Shown here in pieces: positions 42,693-51,079 of a DNA stretch of 64,000 bases (position 1 is its first letter; each line of letters starts with the position of its first letter). Below the pieces are notes generated by a model. It was not told the origin of the DNA. It saw only the letters and a program-made list of their open reading frames with translations, and searched no databases. The stretch comes from Dyadobacter beijingensis DSM 21582. GTDB taxonomy: Bacteria; Bacteroidota; Bacteroidia; Cytophagales; Spirosomataceae. The DNA is taken from the NCBI RefSeq assembly GCF_000382205.1, contig NZ_KB907786.1:248001-312000 (forward strand). Direction: 5' to 3'. Both the position numbers and the translations under genes were made by a program.

Positions 42693-45395
42693 TTGAAACA
42701 ATTTCGTATCGTGAGATCTGCGTGGTGTGCTGCGGTTCTTTTTGCCTCTTTTTCCTTTCAAGGTTTTAGTCAAGTTGCTGATTCATTGGTTGTTGTAAAT
42801 CCGGATAGCGCCTATGCGGCGTTGTCGGAGACCGAGCGGCGCTTCTCGCGTAACGCCGTCGCGGGGGTGCAGACAGCCGACGGGCTCGAAGCGACGCTCT
42901 TCGCTTCGGAACCGAACGTGATCAACCCGATCAATATCGATGTCGACCACCGCGGCCGCGTGTGGGCCTGTGAGGCGTACAATTACCGCCCCAATGTGAA
43001 CGGCAAATCCGAACTCGGGCAGGGCGACCGCATTGTGATCATGGAAGACAAGGACGGCGACGGCAAGGCCGATGTGACCAAGGTCTTTTACCAGGGCCCG
43101 GAACTCAATGCACCGCTGGGGATTTGGGTAATGGGCAACAAGGCGATCGTTTCGCAGAGCCCGTACGTGTGGCTTTTCACCGATACCAATGGCGACGATA
43201 AAGCGGATACGAAAGAAATCCTGTTCAAAGGCATCGGCGGTGCGCAGAACGACGCCGGTGTACACGCATTCGTGTTCGGGCCGGACGGAAAATTTTACTT
43301 CAACTTCGGTAATGCGGGCCGGCAGCTTGTGGATGGGCAGGACCGGCCGCTGCTCGATAAATACGAAAGGCCGATCGATTTCCGGCAATACAAACAAGGC
43401 GTGATCTTCCGCTGTGAGCAGGATTTTACCAAAGTCGAGATCATGGCCGAAAACTTCCGCAATGGCTGGGAAGTGGCTGTGGACAGTTATGGCACCATGT
43501 GGCAGTCGGACCAGGAGGAGCCGGGTAACGGGGGCGACCGGGTGTCGTATGTGATGGAAAATGGAAATTTCGGGTATATCGATGAAATGACCGGTGCGAG
43601 CTGGCGTCTCAACCGGACCAACCTGGAAGATGAAATCCCGCGCCGCCACTGGCACCAGAATGATCCGGGGGTAGTTCCTGATTTGCTGGAAACCGGTTCA
43701 GGTTTTCCAATGGGGATGACGATTTACGAAGGCGAACTGCTGCCGCGCCGCTACTGGGACCAGATATTGCTCGCCGACGCCGGCCAGGGCTACGTAAGCG
43801 CATTCCCGGTACAGAATGATGGCGCCGGCTACAAATCCACCGGCATTTTGCCCATTATCGAAGGCAAACGCGATAAATGGTTCCGGCCGACGGACGTTTG
43901 CGTGGCGCCCGACGGCTCACTCATCATTTCCGATTGGTACGATCCGGTAATGGGTTCTCATAAAATGAAAGACCGTAGCCGGGGCCGTATTTTCCGCGTC
44001 GCGCCGACGGGGGTTGCCTATAAAATCCCCGTTTACGATCTGTCGGTCCCCGAGCAGGCGGTGAAAGCATTGCAGAGCCCCAACTTGTCGCAGCGATACC
44101 TGGCCTGGAATGCCTGCGTGAAACATGGATGGGCCGCGGAGCCGTTTTTGGAAGAACTTTTCCGACTCTATAATGGTAACCCCAAGCTCCGTGCCCGGGC
44201 ATTATGGGTGCTCAACCGGATCGAAGGGTTTAACTACCGGAACCTCGACATAGGCTTCCGCGAGTTGAATCCGAACCTGCGCATTACCGCATTGCGCGCC
44301 GTGCGCCAGCGCAACAGCGATCCTACCGAGTACATCAAGCGCCTCACATCCGACAAAGACCCGCAGGTGCGCCGCGAATGCGCATTGGCCATTAACCATA
44401 ATCATACCTACGAAGCCCTGGACGTGTGGCTGCAACTGGCCAAACAATATAAAGGCAACGACCGCTGGACCGTGGAGGCACTGAGCATCGGCGCTTACGA
44501 CCAATGGGAGCGCCTTTTCCCGGCCTGGCTGGAAAGACAGGGCCCGAAACCATGGCTGAGCGACGCCGGCAAGGATATTATCTGGCTTGCACGTACGCGG
44601 AAGGCCATTCCGTATCTGAGCGAGCTGGCGGCCGATACGTCGGTGAGTTTCAAAAGCCGGCTCCGGTATTTCCGGTCGTTCGACTTTTTTCATGCCGGCT
44701 ACGAGAAAACGCAAGCTTTGCTGAACGTGCTGAATGTGCCTTCCTCGGACCGTATCGAGGTGAGTAAGCTGGCACTTTTGCATTTGGATAAATCATTTGT
44801 CACCAACTCCCAGCAAGGCCTCACCGCCTTGAACAAGCTGCTCGACGAAACCTACGGTACCGAGCATTACATTGATCTCATGACCCGCTACGAACTCGAA
44901 TCGGAGAACGACCGGCTGCTGAAACTCGCTTTGGACAAATCCGACGAGGTGATCGGCCGCGATGCCGGCGCGCTGCTGCTGGAACAAGGCGGCATTACTT
45001 ACCTGACCCAGAAACTAGCCGGGATGAACGATGCGAAAAAGTCGGCATTGCTTGCCTCGATACAAACCGTCGGCAGCTCGGAGTCTGTTTACCTGCTGCG
45101 TTCGACTGTGCTGAACGGGGGAGAATCGGAGAATGTGCGCAAGAATGCGGCGCGTTACCTGGGTGCAAGCTGGCCGGGCGAGGAGGCTGTGGTAAAGCTG
45201 CTGACGGGCAATCAGATCGACGGGGAAGTGAAGGAAGCCGCATTGGAAGGGGTGAAGAACGCATTCCGCGAGGAGATCAAGGTGCAGCTGGCGCCATACC
45301 TGCCCAAACCGCCTGTGGAGGAGGTCGCTACCAAGCCCGCGGACGAGCCCAAAAGTGGTAAGAAGGAACGCCGGAAACGGAGAAAAAACCAGTAA
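42693..45395 (+). CDS. PVC-type dehydrogenase-like protein without a cytochrome domain
   Basis: A 900-residue paralogue of the preceding PVC-type protein. The propeller half aligns closely (RVWACEAYNYRPNVNG, NAPLGIWVMGNKAIVSQ, FGPDGKFYFNFGNAG, RPTDVCVAPDGSLIISDWYDPVMG) and helical HEAT-like repeats follow, but the C-terminus has no CxxCH. It instead ends in a Pro-rich then strongly basic tail (KPPVEEVATKPADEPKSG, KKERRKRRKNQ). The only credible start is TTG at 42693 (KQFRIVRSAWCAAVLFASFS, a signal peptide); a GTG at 42711 is an alternative. It may form a complex with a separate cytochrome, perhaps its neighbour. The isomerase gene follows after 80 bp. Confidence 0.87.
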   Translation: MKQFRIVRSAWCAAVLFASFSFQGFSQVADSLVVVNPDSAYAALSETERRFSRNAVAGVQTADGLEATLFASEPNVINPINIDVDHRGRVWACEAYNYRPNVNGKSELGQGDRIVIMEDKDGDGKADVTKVFYQGPELNAPLGIWVMGNKAIVSQSPYVWLFTDTNGDDKADTKEILFKGIGGAQNDAGVHAFVFGPDGKFYFNFGNAGRQLVDGQDRPLLDKYERPIDFRQYKQGVIFRCEQDFTKVEIMAENFRNGWEVAVDSYGTMWQSDQEEPGNGGDRVSYVMENGNFGYIDEMTGASWRLNRTNLEDEIPRRHWHQNDPGVVPDLLETGSGFPMGMTIYEGELLPRRYWDQILLADAGQGYVSAFPVQNDGAGYKSTGILPIIEGKRDKWFRPTDVCVAPDGSLIISDWYDPVMGSHKMKDRSRGRIFRVAPTGVAYKIPVYDLSVPEQAVKALQSPNLSQRYLAWNACVKHGWAAEPFLEELFRLYNGNPKLRARALWVLNRIEGFNYRNLDIGFRELNPNLRITALRAVRQRNSDPTEYIKRLTSDKDPQVRRECALAINHNHTYEALDVWLQLAKQYKGNDRWTVEALSIGAYDQWERLFPAWLERQGPKPWLSDAGKDIIWLARTRKAIPYLSELAADTSVSFKSRLRYFRSFDFFHAGYEKTQALLNVLNVPSSDRIEVSKLALLHLDKSFVTNSQQGLTALNKLLDETYGTEHYIDLMTRYELESENDRLLKLALDKSDEVIGRDAGALLLEQGGITYLTQKLAGMNDAKKSALLASIQTVGSSESVYLLRSTVLNGGESENVRKNAARYLGASWPGEEAVVKLLTGNQIDGEVKEAALEGVKNAFREEIKVQLAPYLPKPPVEEVATKPADEPKSGKKERRKRRKNQ

Positions 45396-45475
45396 TACGA
45401 AGATTCCGGAGCGATTTTGAGGTATATTTCACGACTGTACATCTTTACATCTGAAACGAAAACATTAAAACATTT

Positions 45476-46396
45476 ATGCTCCGCAGAAATTTTGTAAAAT
45501 CTACCCTTGGTTTGGCTGGTGCCGCAATCGCAGCAGGAGATGCATTGGGCGCCGCTCCTGCGGCCAAGAACAAGTTTAAGCTCAAATACGCATCGCATTT
45601 CGGTATGTTCCAGAACAGCGCCGGAAAGGACGTGATCGACCAGCTTAAATTTATGGCGGATCAAGGGTTTATGGCTTTGGAAGACAATGGCATGATGGGC
45701 CGCCCCGTGGAGCAGCAGGAAGCCATTGCCAAGGAAATGACCCGCCTGGGTATGGAAATGGGCGTGTTTGTGGTGGATAAAGGCGGTAATGGCGCAAATA
45801 CATTAGCAGCCGGTAAAAAAGAATATATCGACATTTTCCTCAATGGCTGTAAAAAAGCGGTAGAGGTCGCCAAGCGCGTGAATGCGAAATGGATGACCGT
45901 CGTGCCCGGCGATTTTGAAAGAAATATCCCGATCGGCGTGCAAACCGGGAATGTCATCGACGCATTGCGCCGTGGTGCCGAAATCCTCGAACCGCACGGC
46001 CTGGTCATGGTGCTGGAACCGCTCAGCGATTCGCCCAACCTGTTCCTTCGAACTTCCGATCAGACGTACGAAATCTGCCGCGGCGTGAACAGCAAGTCGT
46101 GCAAAATCCTGTACGATATTTACCACATGCAGAAAAACGAGGGGCGCCTGATCTACAACATCGATCAGACTTGGAGCGAAATCGACTATTTCCAGATCGG
46201 CGACGAACCAGGCCGGAAAGAGCCTACAACGGGTGAAATCAACTACAAAAACGTGTTCAAATACATCTACGACCGCAGCAAAAAAGAAGGCAAGTCGTTC
46301 ATTATGGGTATGGAGCACGGCAATTCAAAACAAGGCAAAGAAGGAGAAGAGGCGCTGATCAAGGCGTATGTGGAGAGTGATAATTTTCAGATATAA
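45476..46396 (+). CDS. Tat-exported TIM-barrel protein (hydroxypyruvate isomerase-like)
   Basis: A 306-residue xylose isomerase-like TIM-barrel enzyme with a twin-arginine leader (LRRNFVKSTLGLAGAAIAAG), so it folds in the cytoplasm and is exported to the periplasm. Barrel motifs include MALEDNGMMGRP, WMTVVPGDFERN, VMVLEPLSDSPNLFLRT with a metal-binding Glu, ILYDIYHMQKNEG and FIMGMEHGNSKQG. These match the hydroxypyruvate isomerase family. Following the two PVC-type dehydrogenases, it may isomerise an oxidised sugar intermediate outside the cytoplasm; this is inference from gene order. Confidence 0.87.
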   Translation: MLRRNFVKSTLGLAGAAIAAGDALGAAPAAKNKFKLKYASHFGMFQNSAGKDVIDQLKFMADQGFMALEDNGMMGRPVEQQEAIAKEMTRLGMEMGVFVVDKGGNGANTLAAGKKEYIDIFLNGCKKAVEVAKRVNAKWMTVVPGDFERNIPIGVQTGNVIDALRRGAEILEPHGLVMVLEPLSDSPNLFLRTSDQTYEICRGVNSKSCKILYDIYHMQKNEGRLIYNIDQTWSEIDYFQIGDEPGRKEPTTGEINYKNVFKYIYDRSKKEGKSFIMGMEHGNSKQGKEGEEALIKAYVESDNFQI

Positions 46397-46402
46397 AGGA
46401 GC

Positions 46403-46446
46403 TGTAAGGCCTGTAAGCGTTGGGCTATAAGCTTTAAGCTACATGC
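46403..46446 (-). repeat. Heptanucleotide repeat tract, left arm (minus orientation)
   Basis: Read on the minus strand, 46446-46412 is five consecutive 7-mers (GCATGTA, GCTTAAA, GCTTATA, GCCCAAC, GCTTACA) and a weaker copy continues to 46403. They are the same heptads that form the right arm on the plus strand. It stands between the isomerase stop and a terminator hairpin. Confidence 0.75.
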
Positions 46447-46468
46447 TTTTGGTATTAGATTTTAACAC

Positions 46469-46500
46469 AAAAAACCGGGACCATACAGTTCCGGTTTTTT
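46469..46500. terminator. Bidirectional terminator inside the heptad repeats
   Basis: A 12-bp stem (AAAAAACCGGGA with TTCCGGTTTTTT, one G-T wobble) with loop CCATACAG, A6 on one side and T6 on the other. It ends the isomerase gene (plus strand) and the CBM48 gene (minus strand). Confidence 0.88.
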
Positions 46501-46563
46501 GCTTAAAGCCTAACGCTTACAGCTTAAAGCCTAATGCTTAAAGCCTAACGCGTACAGCTTAAC
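46501..46563 (+). repeat. Heptanucleotide repeat tract, right arm
   Basis: Nine consecutive 7-mers fill this tract exactly: GCTTAAA, GCCTAAC, GCTTACA, GCTTAAA, GCCTAAT, GCTTAAA, GCCTAAC, GCGTACA, GCTTAAC. The consensus is GCYTAAM. It starts at the last base of the terminator T-run and abuts the stop codon of the CBM48 gene. It is inverted relative to the left arm at 46403-46446. Confidence 0.85.
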
Positions 46564-46567
46564 GCCC

Positions 46568-46876
46568 TTAAAGTACCACTACTGAATTCTCAGTCGCATC
46601 TACGCCCGCAGGAACATATTTGTCTGCTGCCCAGTCGTTTTCCCATTTGTCCCCGTCGAGGATATAACGGAACTGGTATTCGCCCGCGCCCAATTCCAGG
46701 CTGGTTTTGAAAGAGCCGTCTTTTTGTTTTTTCAATGCAATGGCTTCTTCCGGGTTCCAGCCATTGAACTCACCTACGAGGGCAACTTTCTTCACTTCTG
46801 ACGCCGCCTCAGCAGGAACGGTAAACGTTACTTTGTAAACAGATTTACTTTTTACAAACTGTTTTGTTAATGCCAT
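46568..46876 (-). CDS. Stand-alone CBM48/isoamylase early-set domain protein
   Basis: A 102-residue cytoplasmic protein made of one CBM48-type (glycogen-recognition, AMPK beta-like) domain. The signature is KVALVGEFNGWNPEEAIALKK, then DGSFKTSLELGAGEYQFRYILDGDKWENDW. It lacks a signal peptide and any catalytic domain, so it probably binds alpha-glucan or acts as a regulatory subunit. No glycogen gene is next to it. It is monocistronic, with its 3' end at the heptad repeat tract. Confidence 0.85.
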   Translation of the reverse strand: MALTKQFVKSKSVYKVTFTVPAEAASEVKKVALVGEFNGWNPEEAIALKKQKDGSFKTSLELGAGEYQFRYILDGDKWENDWAADKYVPAGVDATENSVVVL

Positions 46877-47023
46877 AATGGGTAGTGTTAATTGGTTGAT
46901 GGCTCAAAGATACAATCAAAAAATATTCAAATCAATGAATATCAATGCGCTAAATGCTATTGATCTTTGAAAAGTTATATAATAACCTATTAGGCGACAT
47001 TTTTTGCATGTCGTCCCGCCACC

Positions 47024-49285
47024 TTATCGCAACGTGTAACGCATGCCTAAAAATGCCCTGATGCCCTGGTTGGGCGCAAAAACATACGACGGATCGAAGG
47101 TCAGCCGGTAGGGGTTATCAGGTGTCGCAATCACCTGTCCCTGATCGTCGAATTTTACGTTTTTGTCGAACGGATCGTTTGCGCGGGCGATCGAGTTCGC
47201 GGGTGGGGTGAAGTTGAGCAGGTTCTTGACACCCCCATAAATTTCCAGTCCATTATCAAATTTTTTGGTCATCTGGATGTTCTGCAAAGACCATACCGGC
47301 GAGTTAGCGGCACGGGGGTCGTCCTCGCTCAGGACCGGCAGGCGCATCGGGCCGTAAATGTTGCCCGTGTAGTCGAATGAAATGCCCGCTTTCTCGATTT
47401 CATACGATACCGACCACGTTCCGGTGAATTTTTCGGTCAGTACCGGCCTGAAACGCACACCGTTTTCTTTCTGGAAGTTGTCCATAAAAGTACCGCCGGC
47501 GATGATTTTCAGCGGGAATGCGAAGTTGAAATCGAGGTTGAGATTGATGCCCTTGGAAACGGCGTAACCGTCTAGGTTATCGTAAATGATCTGATTCGGA
47601 TTGGTATCGTAGTCCGGCAGGATCCGGTTGGTGAAATGCGTATAGAAAGCCGACGCGTCGATGCCGATGAATGAATTGCCGGTCACGACCTTCTTCACGA
47701 AATTGATGTTCGCATTCCAGCTTTGCTCCGGTTTCAATGCCTCCTTCAAAATCACCTCGCGAGAGCCGGTCAATGCCGCGTGATCCTCGGTGAAGAGGTT
47801 CACGATCCGGAAGCCGCGACCGATGTTCAGCCGCACCACATCGGTTTGGTTGAATTTGTATTTGTAAGCGGCACGCGGCGTGAAAATGCTCCCGTGGCGG
47901 CTGTTATAGTCATACCTCGCGCCAAGCAATACCGAATGCCGTCCGCTTTTGATCTCGTCCTGAATGAATATGCCCGGCAAATAGATCTTATCGGCATGGT
48001 CCTGGCCATCGGCGTAGCGCGTGGCCGGGGTGTTGTCATTATAAAAAGTATAGCGGAACGGCGTCCCCATCAGCAGGCTGTGCTTGCCGATCTCCTTGTC
48101 CCACAAAAACTGCGCGAATGCGATTTTCTGGTCGGCATTGAACGGTACATGCCCGTAAGCCGAGTTCTGATTGTGCGAGCTGAAAGAGTATTGCAGGGTA
48201 ACTTTTTCGCTCAGCGGCAGCTGGTAGTTACCCAGCAATTCGAAACGTTTGGTATAAATGCTCTCGCCATATACTTCGTCGCCGCCGCGGTAGGAGCGGT
48301 TCCACTGCATTTGCCCGCCCCAGCGGTCTTCGTAGTAGTAGCGCGCGGCAACGTTCGCCTGCCGGTCGTTTTTCAGGTTGAACGACCATTTGTTGAAAAC
48401 CGAAATGCGCTTTTGCAGCGTCAGGTCGGTGAAGCCGTCCTTATTATTGTCGATGGGGTTCTGGTAATTGAAGTAATTGATCCCCAGTAATGAACTGCTT
48501 TTTTCGCCTGGCGTAAACTTCACGCCGAGGTCTACATTATAGTCCCGCCAGGTCGTGCTGAAAACGTCGGCCGACAGCAGCGGCGCCTTCGAAGGATTTT
48601 TGGTAATAATATTGATCAAACCGCCCACTGCCTCCGAACCGTACAGCGTAGACGCAGGCCCTTTCACGATCTCCACGCGTTCGATCAGGCTGTTGGGAAT
48701 GCCCGAAAGACCGTATACCGTCGACAGTCCGCTCACCATCGGCATCCCGTCGATCAGTACCATCGTGTAGGGACCTTCGAGGCCATTAATGTGGATATCG
48801 CCCGTGTTGCAGACGTTGCAGTTCAGCTGGGGCCGCACGCCGTTGACGTAGCTGAGCCCTTCAAAAATGCTCGGTACGGGGTTTTTGTAAATGAATTTGG
48901 AAGTGATAATGTCCACCGGTACAGGGCTGTCGAGCTTGGAGACTTCCTTCATCGTGCCAGTTACCACGACCTCGTTCAGCGCATTGGCGCCTGATTTTAG
49001 TACAAAATCCTTCACGATGTTGCGTTCCACCTTCACATTCTTCTCGGTAATGGCCGGCATGGAAACGAAGCTCACCCTAACCGTATACGTACCTTTTGGG
49101 ATGCCGGTAATGCGATAATTTCCGGCAGTGTCGGCAGTGGTGCCGGTTTTCAATTCATTGATATATATCGATGCCCCGAATGCGGGATCGGACTGATTTT
49201 CCAGCGCGATCTTTCCGGACAACGTAAACTGCGCAAATGCATGGTTAGTCAGAAAGCTGAGCAATAGGAGTATGCGTAGTTTCAT
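47024..49285 (-). CDS. TonB-dependent outer-membrane receptor with CxxC in the plug
   Basis: A 753-residue TonB-dependent receptor: signal peptide (MKLRILLLLSFLTNHAFA), carboxypeptidase-like domain (residues ~20-100), TonB box region (NEVVVTGTMKEVSK), plug and 22-strand barrel ending GIRAFLGMRYTLR. The plug holds C156xxC159 in PQLNCNVCNTGDIHINGLEG, next to TMVLIDGMPMVSGL and RVEIVKGPASTLYGSEAVGGLINIIT. Metal-binding Cys pairs are unusual in classical siderophore receptors, so a metal ion or metal-peptide ligand is possible. No SusD partner lies beside it. It appears monocistronic; DoxX follows divergently. Confidence 0.9.
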   Translation of the reverse strand: MKLRILLLLSFLTNHAFAQFTLSGKIALENQSDPAFGASIYINELKTGTTADTAGNYRITGIPKGTYTVRVSFVSMPAITEKNVKVERNIVKDFVLKSGANALNEVVVTGTMKEVSKLDSPVPVDIITSKFIYKNPVPSIFEGLSYVNGVRPQLNCNVCNTGDIHINGLEGPYTMVLIDGMPMVSGLSTVYGLSGIPNSLIERVEIVKGPASTLYGSEAVGGLINIITKNPSKAPLLSADVFSTTWRDYNVDLGVKFTPGEKSSSLLGINYFNYQNPIDNNKDGFTDLTLQKRISVFNKWSFNLKNDRQANVAARYYYEDRWGGQMQWNRSYRGGDEVYGESIYTKRFELLGNYQLPLSEKVTLQYSFSSHNQNSAYGHVPFNADQKIAFAQFLWDKEIGKHSLLMGTPFRYTFYNDNTPATRYADGQDHADKIYLPGIFIQDEIKSGRHSVLLGARYDYNSRHGSIFTPRAAYKYKFNQTDVVRLNIGRGFRIVNLFTEDHAALTGSREVILKEALKPEQSWNANINFVKKVVTGNSFIGIDASAFYTHFTNRILPDYDTNPNQIIYDNLDGYAVSKGINLNLDFNFAFPLKIIAGGTFMDNFQKENGVRFRPVLTEKFTGTWSVSYEIEKAGISFDYTGNIYGPMRLPVLSEDDPRAANSPVWSLQNIQMTKKFDNGLEIYGGVKNLLNFTPPANSIARANDPFDKNVKFDDQGQVIATPDNPYRLTFDPSYVFAPNQGIRAFLGMRYTLR

Positions 49286-49471
49286 AGTATGGCCGAATTA
49301 TAAATTTCCTTTTATCTCAATATAAATTTAGACAAACCTAAAAATAAAACTTGATATATAAAAATTAAAAATTTGGTTACATGAAATCATTTTCAGTGGA
49401 AACTATCTTCGGCTTGGTACGGGTTATGCTACATTGAATGCAGATTTACCTATAAACCAATTCAACCCACT

Positions 49472-49882
49472 ATGCTTAAAAGATTTTTGAAGCCCATGAA
49501 GCTGCCGGCATCGGTGGATTGGGCGGTGCTGATCCTGCGGGTCGGTGTCTCGTGCATGATGCTCACGCATGGGTACGCGAAACTAACGGGTTTTCTCAGC
49601 GGCGACCACTCCTTCGCCGATCCGATCGGGATAGGCGAGGAAGCGTCATATGTGCTCACCATTGCCGCGGAATTCGGTTGTTCCCTGCTGCTGATCCTGG
49701 GATTGGGCTCGCGTGCGGCACTGCTGGGACTGATTTTTACGATGCTCGTCGTCGTTTTCATCGTCCACGGCCCCGATCCGATCGATAAGAAAGAGCACGG
49801 GCTGTTGTTCCTTTTCGCCTACATCTCATTGTTGCTCACGGGCCCGGGCCGGTTTTCGGTCGATGCGAAACTTTATCGCTAG
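49472..49882 (+). CDS. DoxX-family membrane protein
   Basis: A 136-residue inner-membrane protein with four helices, of the DoxX/DoxD-like family. Typical segments are LILRVGVSCMMLTHGYAKL with the conserved HG after helix 1, and a hydrophobic C-terminal pair (LLFLFAYISLLLTGPGRFSVD). Members link to thiol or quinone redox stress, but the role is poorly defined. It starts 186 bp divergent from the TonB receptor and ends at a terminator. Confidence 0.85.
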   Translation: MLKRFLKPMKLPASVDWAVLILRVGVSCMMLTHGYAKLTGFLSGDHSFADPIGIGEEASYVLTIAAEFGCSLLLILGLGSRAALLGLIFTMLVVVFIVHGPDPIDKKEHGLLFLFAYISLLLTGPGRFSVDAKLYR

Positions 49883-49902
49883 TATTTCTTGGTGATAAAA
49901 AC

Positions 49903-49937
49903 AAAATGCCTTCCTGTTGTTCGGGAAGGCATTTTTG
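49903..49937. terminator. Bidirectional intrinsic terminator
   Basis: A 12-bp stem (AAAATGCCTTCC with GGAAGGCATTTT) with a 9-nt loop and a T-rich tail. It separates doxX from the convergent aldo/keto reductase gene. Confidence 0.85.
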
Positions 49938-49946
49938 TTGCTACTG

Positions 49947-50918
49947 CTATTGCGACCATTTGGTCGGCTGGCGGTCCCAGCGATGGGCTTTCATGCGGTT
50001 GGCCACGGTGGCATCGAGCGCTGCGCCGTCGCTCACGGCCACATTCGCACGTACGTTCGCGAGCCTGCGCATGCCGGGGATCGTCGTGTGCACATCGGGA
50101 TTGTTGAGGATGAAGCGCAATGCGAGTTCCGCCATCGTCATACCTGCCGGAATGTCGGCGCGCAATGCTTCGGCATGGTCTACGCTCGCATTCAGGTTTT
50201 CAGGCACGAAATAGGTCGAGCGCCAGTCGTCGGCGGGGAAAGTCGTTTCCTTCGTCAACGTGCCGGTGAGCGTACCTTCGTCGAACGGCACGCGGGCGAT
50301 CACGCCGATGTCTAGCTTCCGGCAAAGGGGGAACAAATTATCTTCCGGCGCCTGGTCGAAAATATTGTAGATCACCTGCACGGCGTCGATCAGCCCTGTT
50401 TCGAGGGTTTTCAATGCATTATCCGGCTCCCATCGGTTGATACTGATGCCCCAGGCACCCACTTTCCCTTCTTTGCTGAGCTTCTGAATGGCTTCTTTCC
50501 ATTCGTCTTCCTGTGCCCACGCATCTTCCCACACGTGGAATTGCAGCAGGTCGATTTGTTCCAGTCCTAGGTTTTGAAGGCTTTTTTCCGTGTATTCGAT
50601 AATGTAATCGGCCGGGAACACGTCTTTCAACGCGAATTCCGGGCGCGACGGCCACTGGCGGTTTTTAGGCGGGATTTTGGTAGCTGCATAAATTTTCTTG
50701 TCGGGATTGCGCTTGATAAGTTCGCCGAGAATGCGCTCGCTCAGCCCTTCGCCGTAGCCCCAGGCCGTATCGAAGAAGTTGACACCCGATTCGACGGCCA
50801 GGTCGAGGGAGTCGTCCGTTTCCTTGCGGTCGGAGCCAGTCCAGCCCGCCAGTCCCCACATCCCGTAACCTATTTCGCTGATTTCCCAGCCGGTTCGTCC
50901 AAAACGACGTTTTTGCAT
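49947..50918 (-). CDS. Aldo/keto reductase
   Basis: A 323-residue NADPH-dependent aldo/keto reductase (TIM barrel). The catalytic tetrad is visible: Asp in VNFFDTAWGYGEGLSE, Tyr in the same segment, Lys in IYAATKIPPK and His in LLQFHVWED. The N-terminus has the family signature YGMWGLAGWTG. It reduces an aldehyde or ketone, substrate unknown. No partner is in an operon with it. The divergent M23 gene starts 161 bp away. Confidence 0.93.
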   Translation of the reverse strand: MQKRRFGRTGWEISEIGYGMWGLAGWTGSDRKETDDSLDLAVESGVNFFDTAWGYGEGLSERILGELIKRNPDKKIYAATKIPPKNRQWPSRPEFALKDVFPADYIIEYTEKSLQNLGLEQIDLLQFHVWEDAWAQEDEWKEAIQKLSKEGKVGAWGISINRWEPDNALKTLETGLIDAVQVIYNIFDQAPEDNLFPLCRKLDIGVIARVPFDEGTLTGTLTKETTFPADDWRSTYFVPENLNASVDHAEALRADIPAGMTMAELALRFILNNPDVHTTIPGMRRLANVRANVAVSDGAALDATVANRMKAHRWDRQPTKWSQ

Positions 50919-50982
50919 TGTAATCTGAATTTAGTGTTAGACCATTAAAGAACTCTGCTGCATTTATTTAACCTAGAAAGAA

Positions 50983-50990
50983 TACCTTTG
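50983..50990 (+). promoter_or_regulatory. -7 promoter element of the M23 peptidase gene
   Basis: TACCTTTG matches TAnnTTTG exactly, about 90 bases before the ATG at 51080. If transcription starts some 7 bases downstream, the leader is about 80 bases and the TTG at 51014 would also be available. Confidence 0.55.
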
Positions 50991-51079
50991 CACGACTTTT
51001 TTATTAGTGAGTTTTGTGCCTACCATTCCTCCAAAACAGGGTTTCAGTGAAAGATAAGGGGTTGATTAATGCATTGTTG

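Noticed and set aside
46403..46563. CRISPR array
   Set aside because: The repeats are contiguous heptads without spacers and have two orientations.
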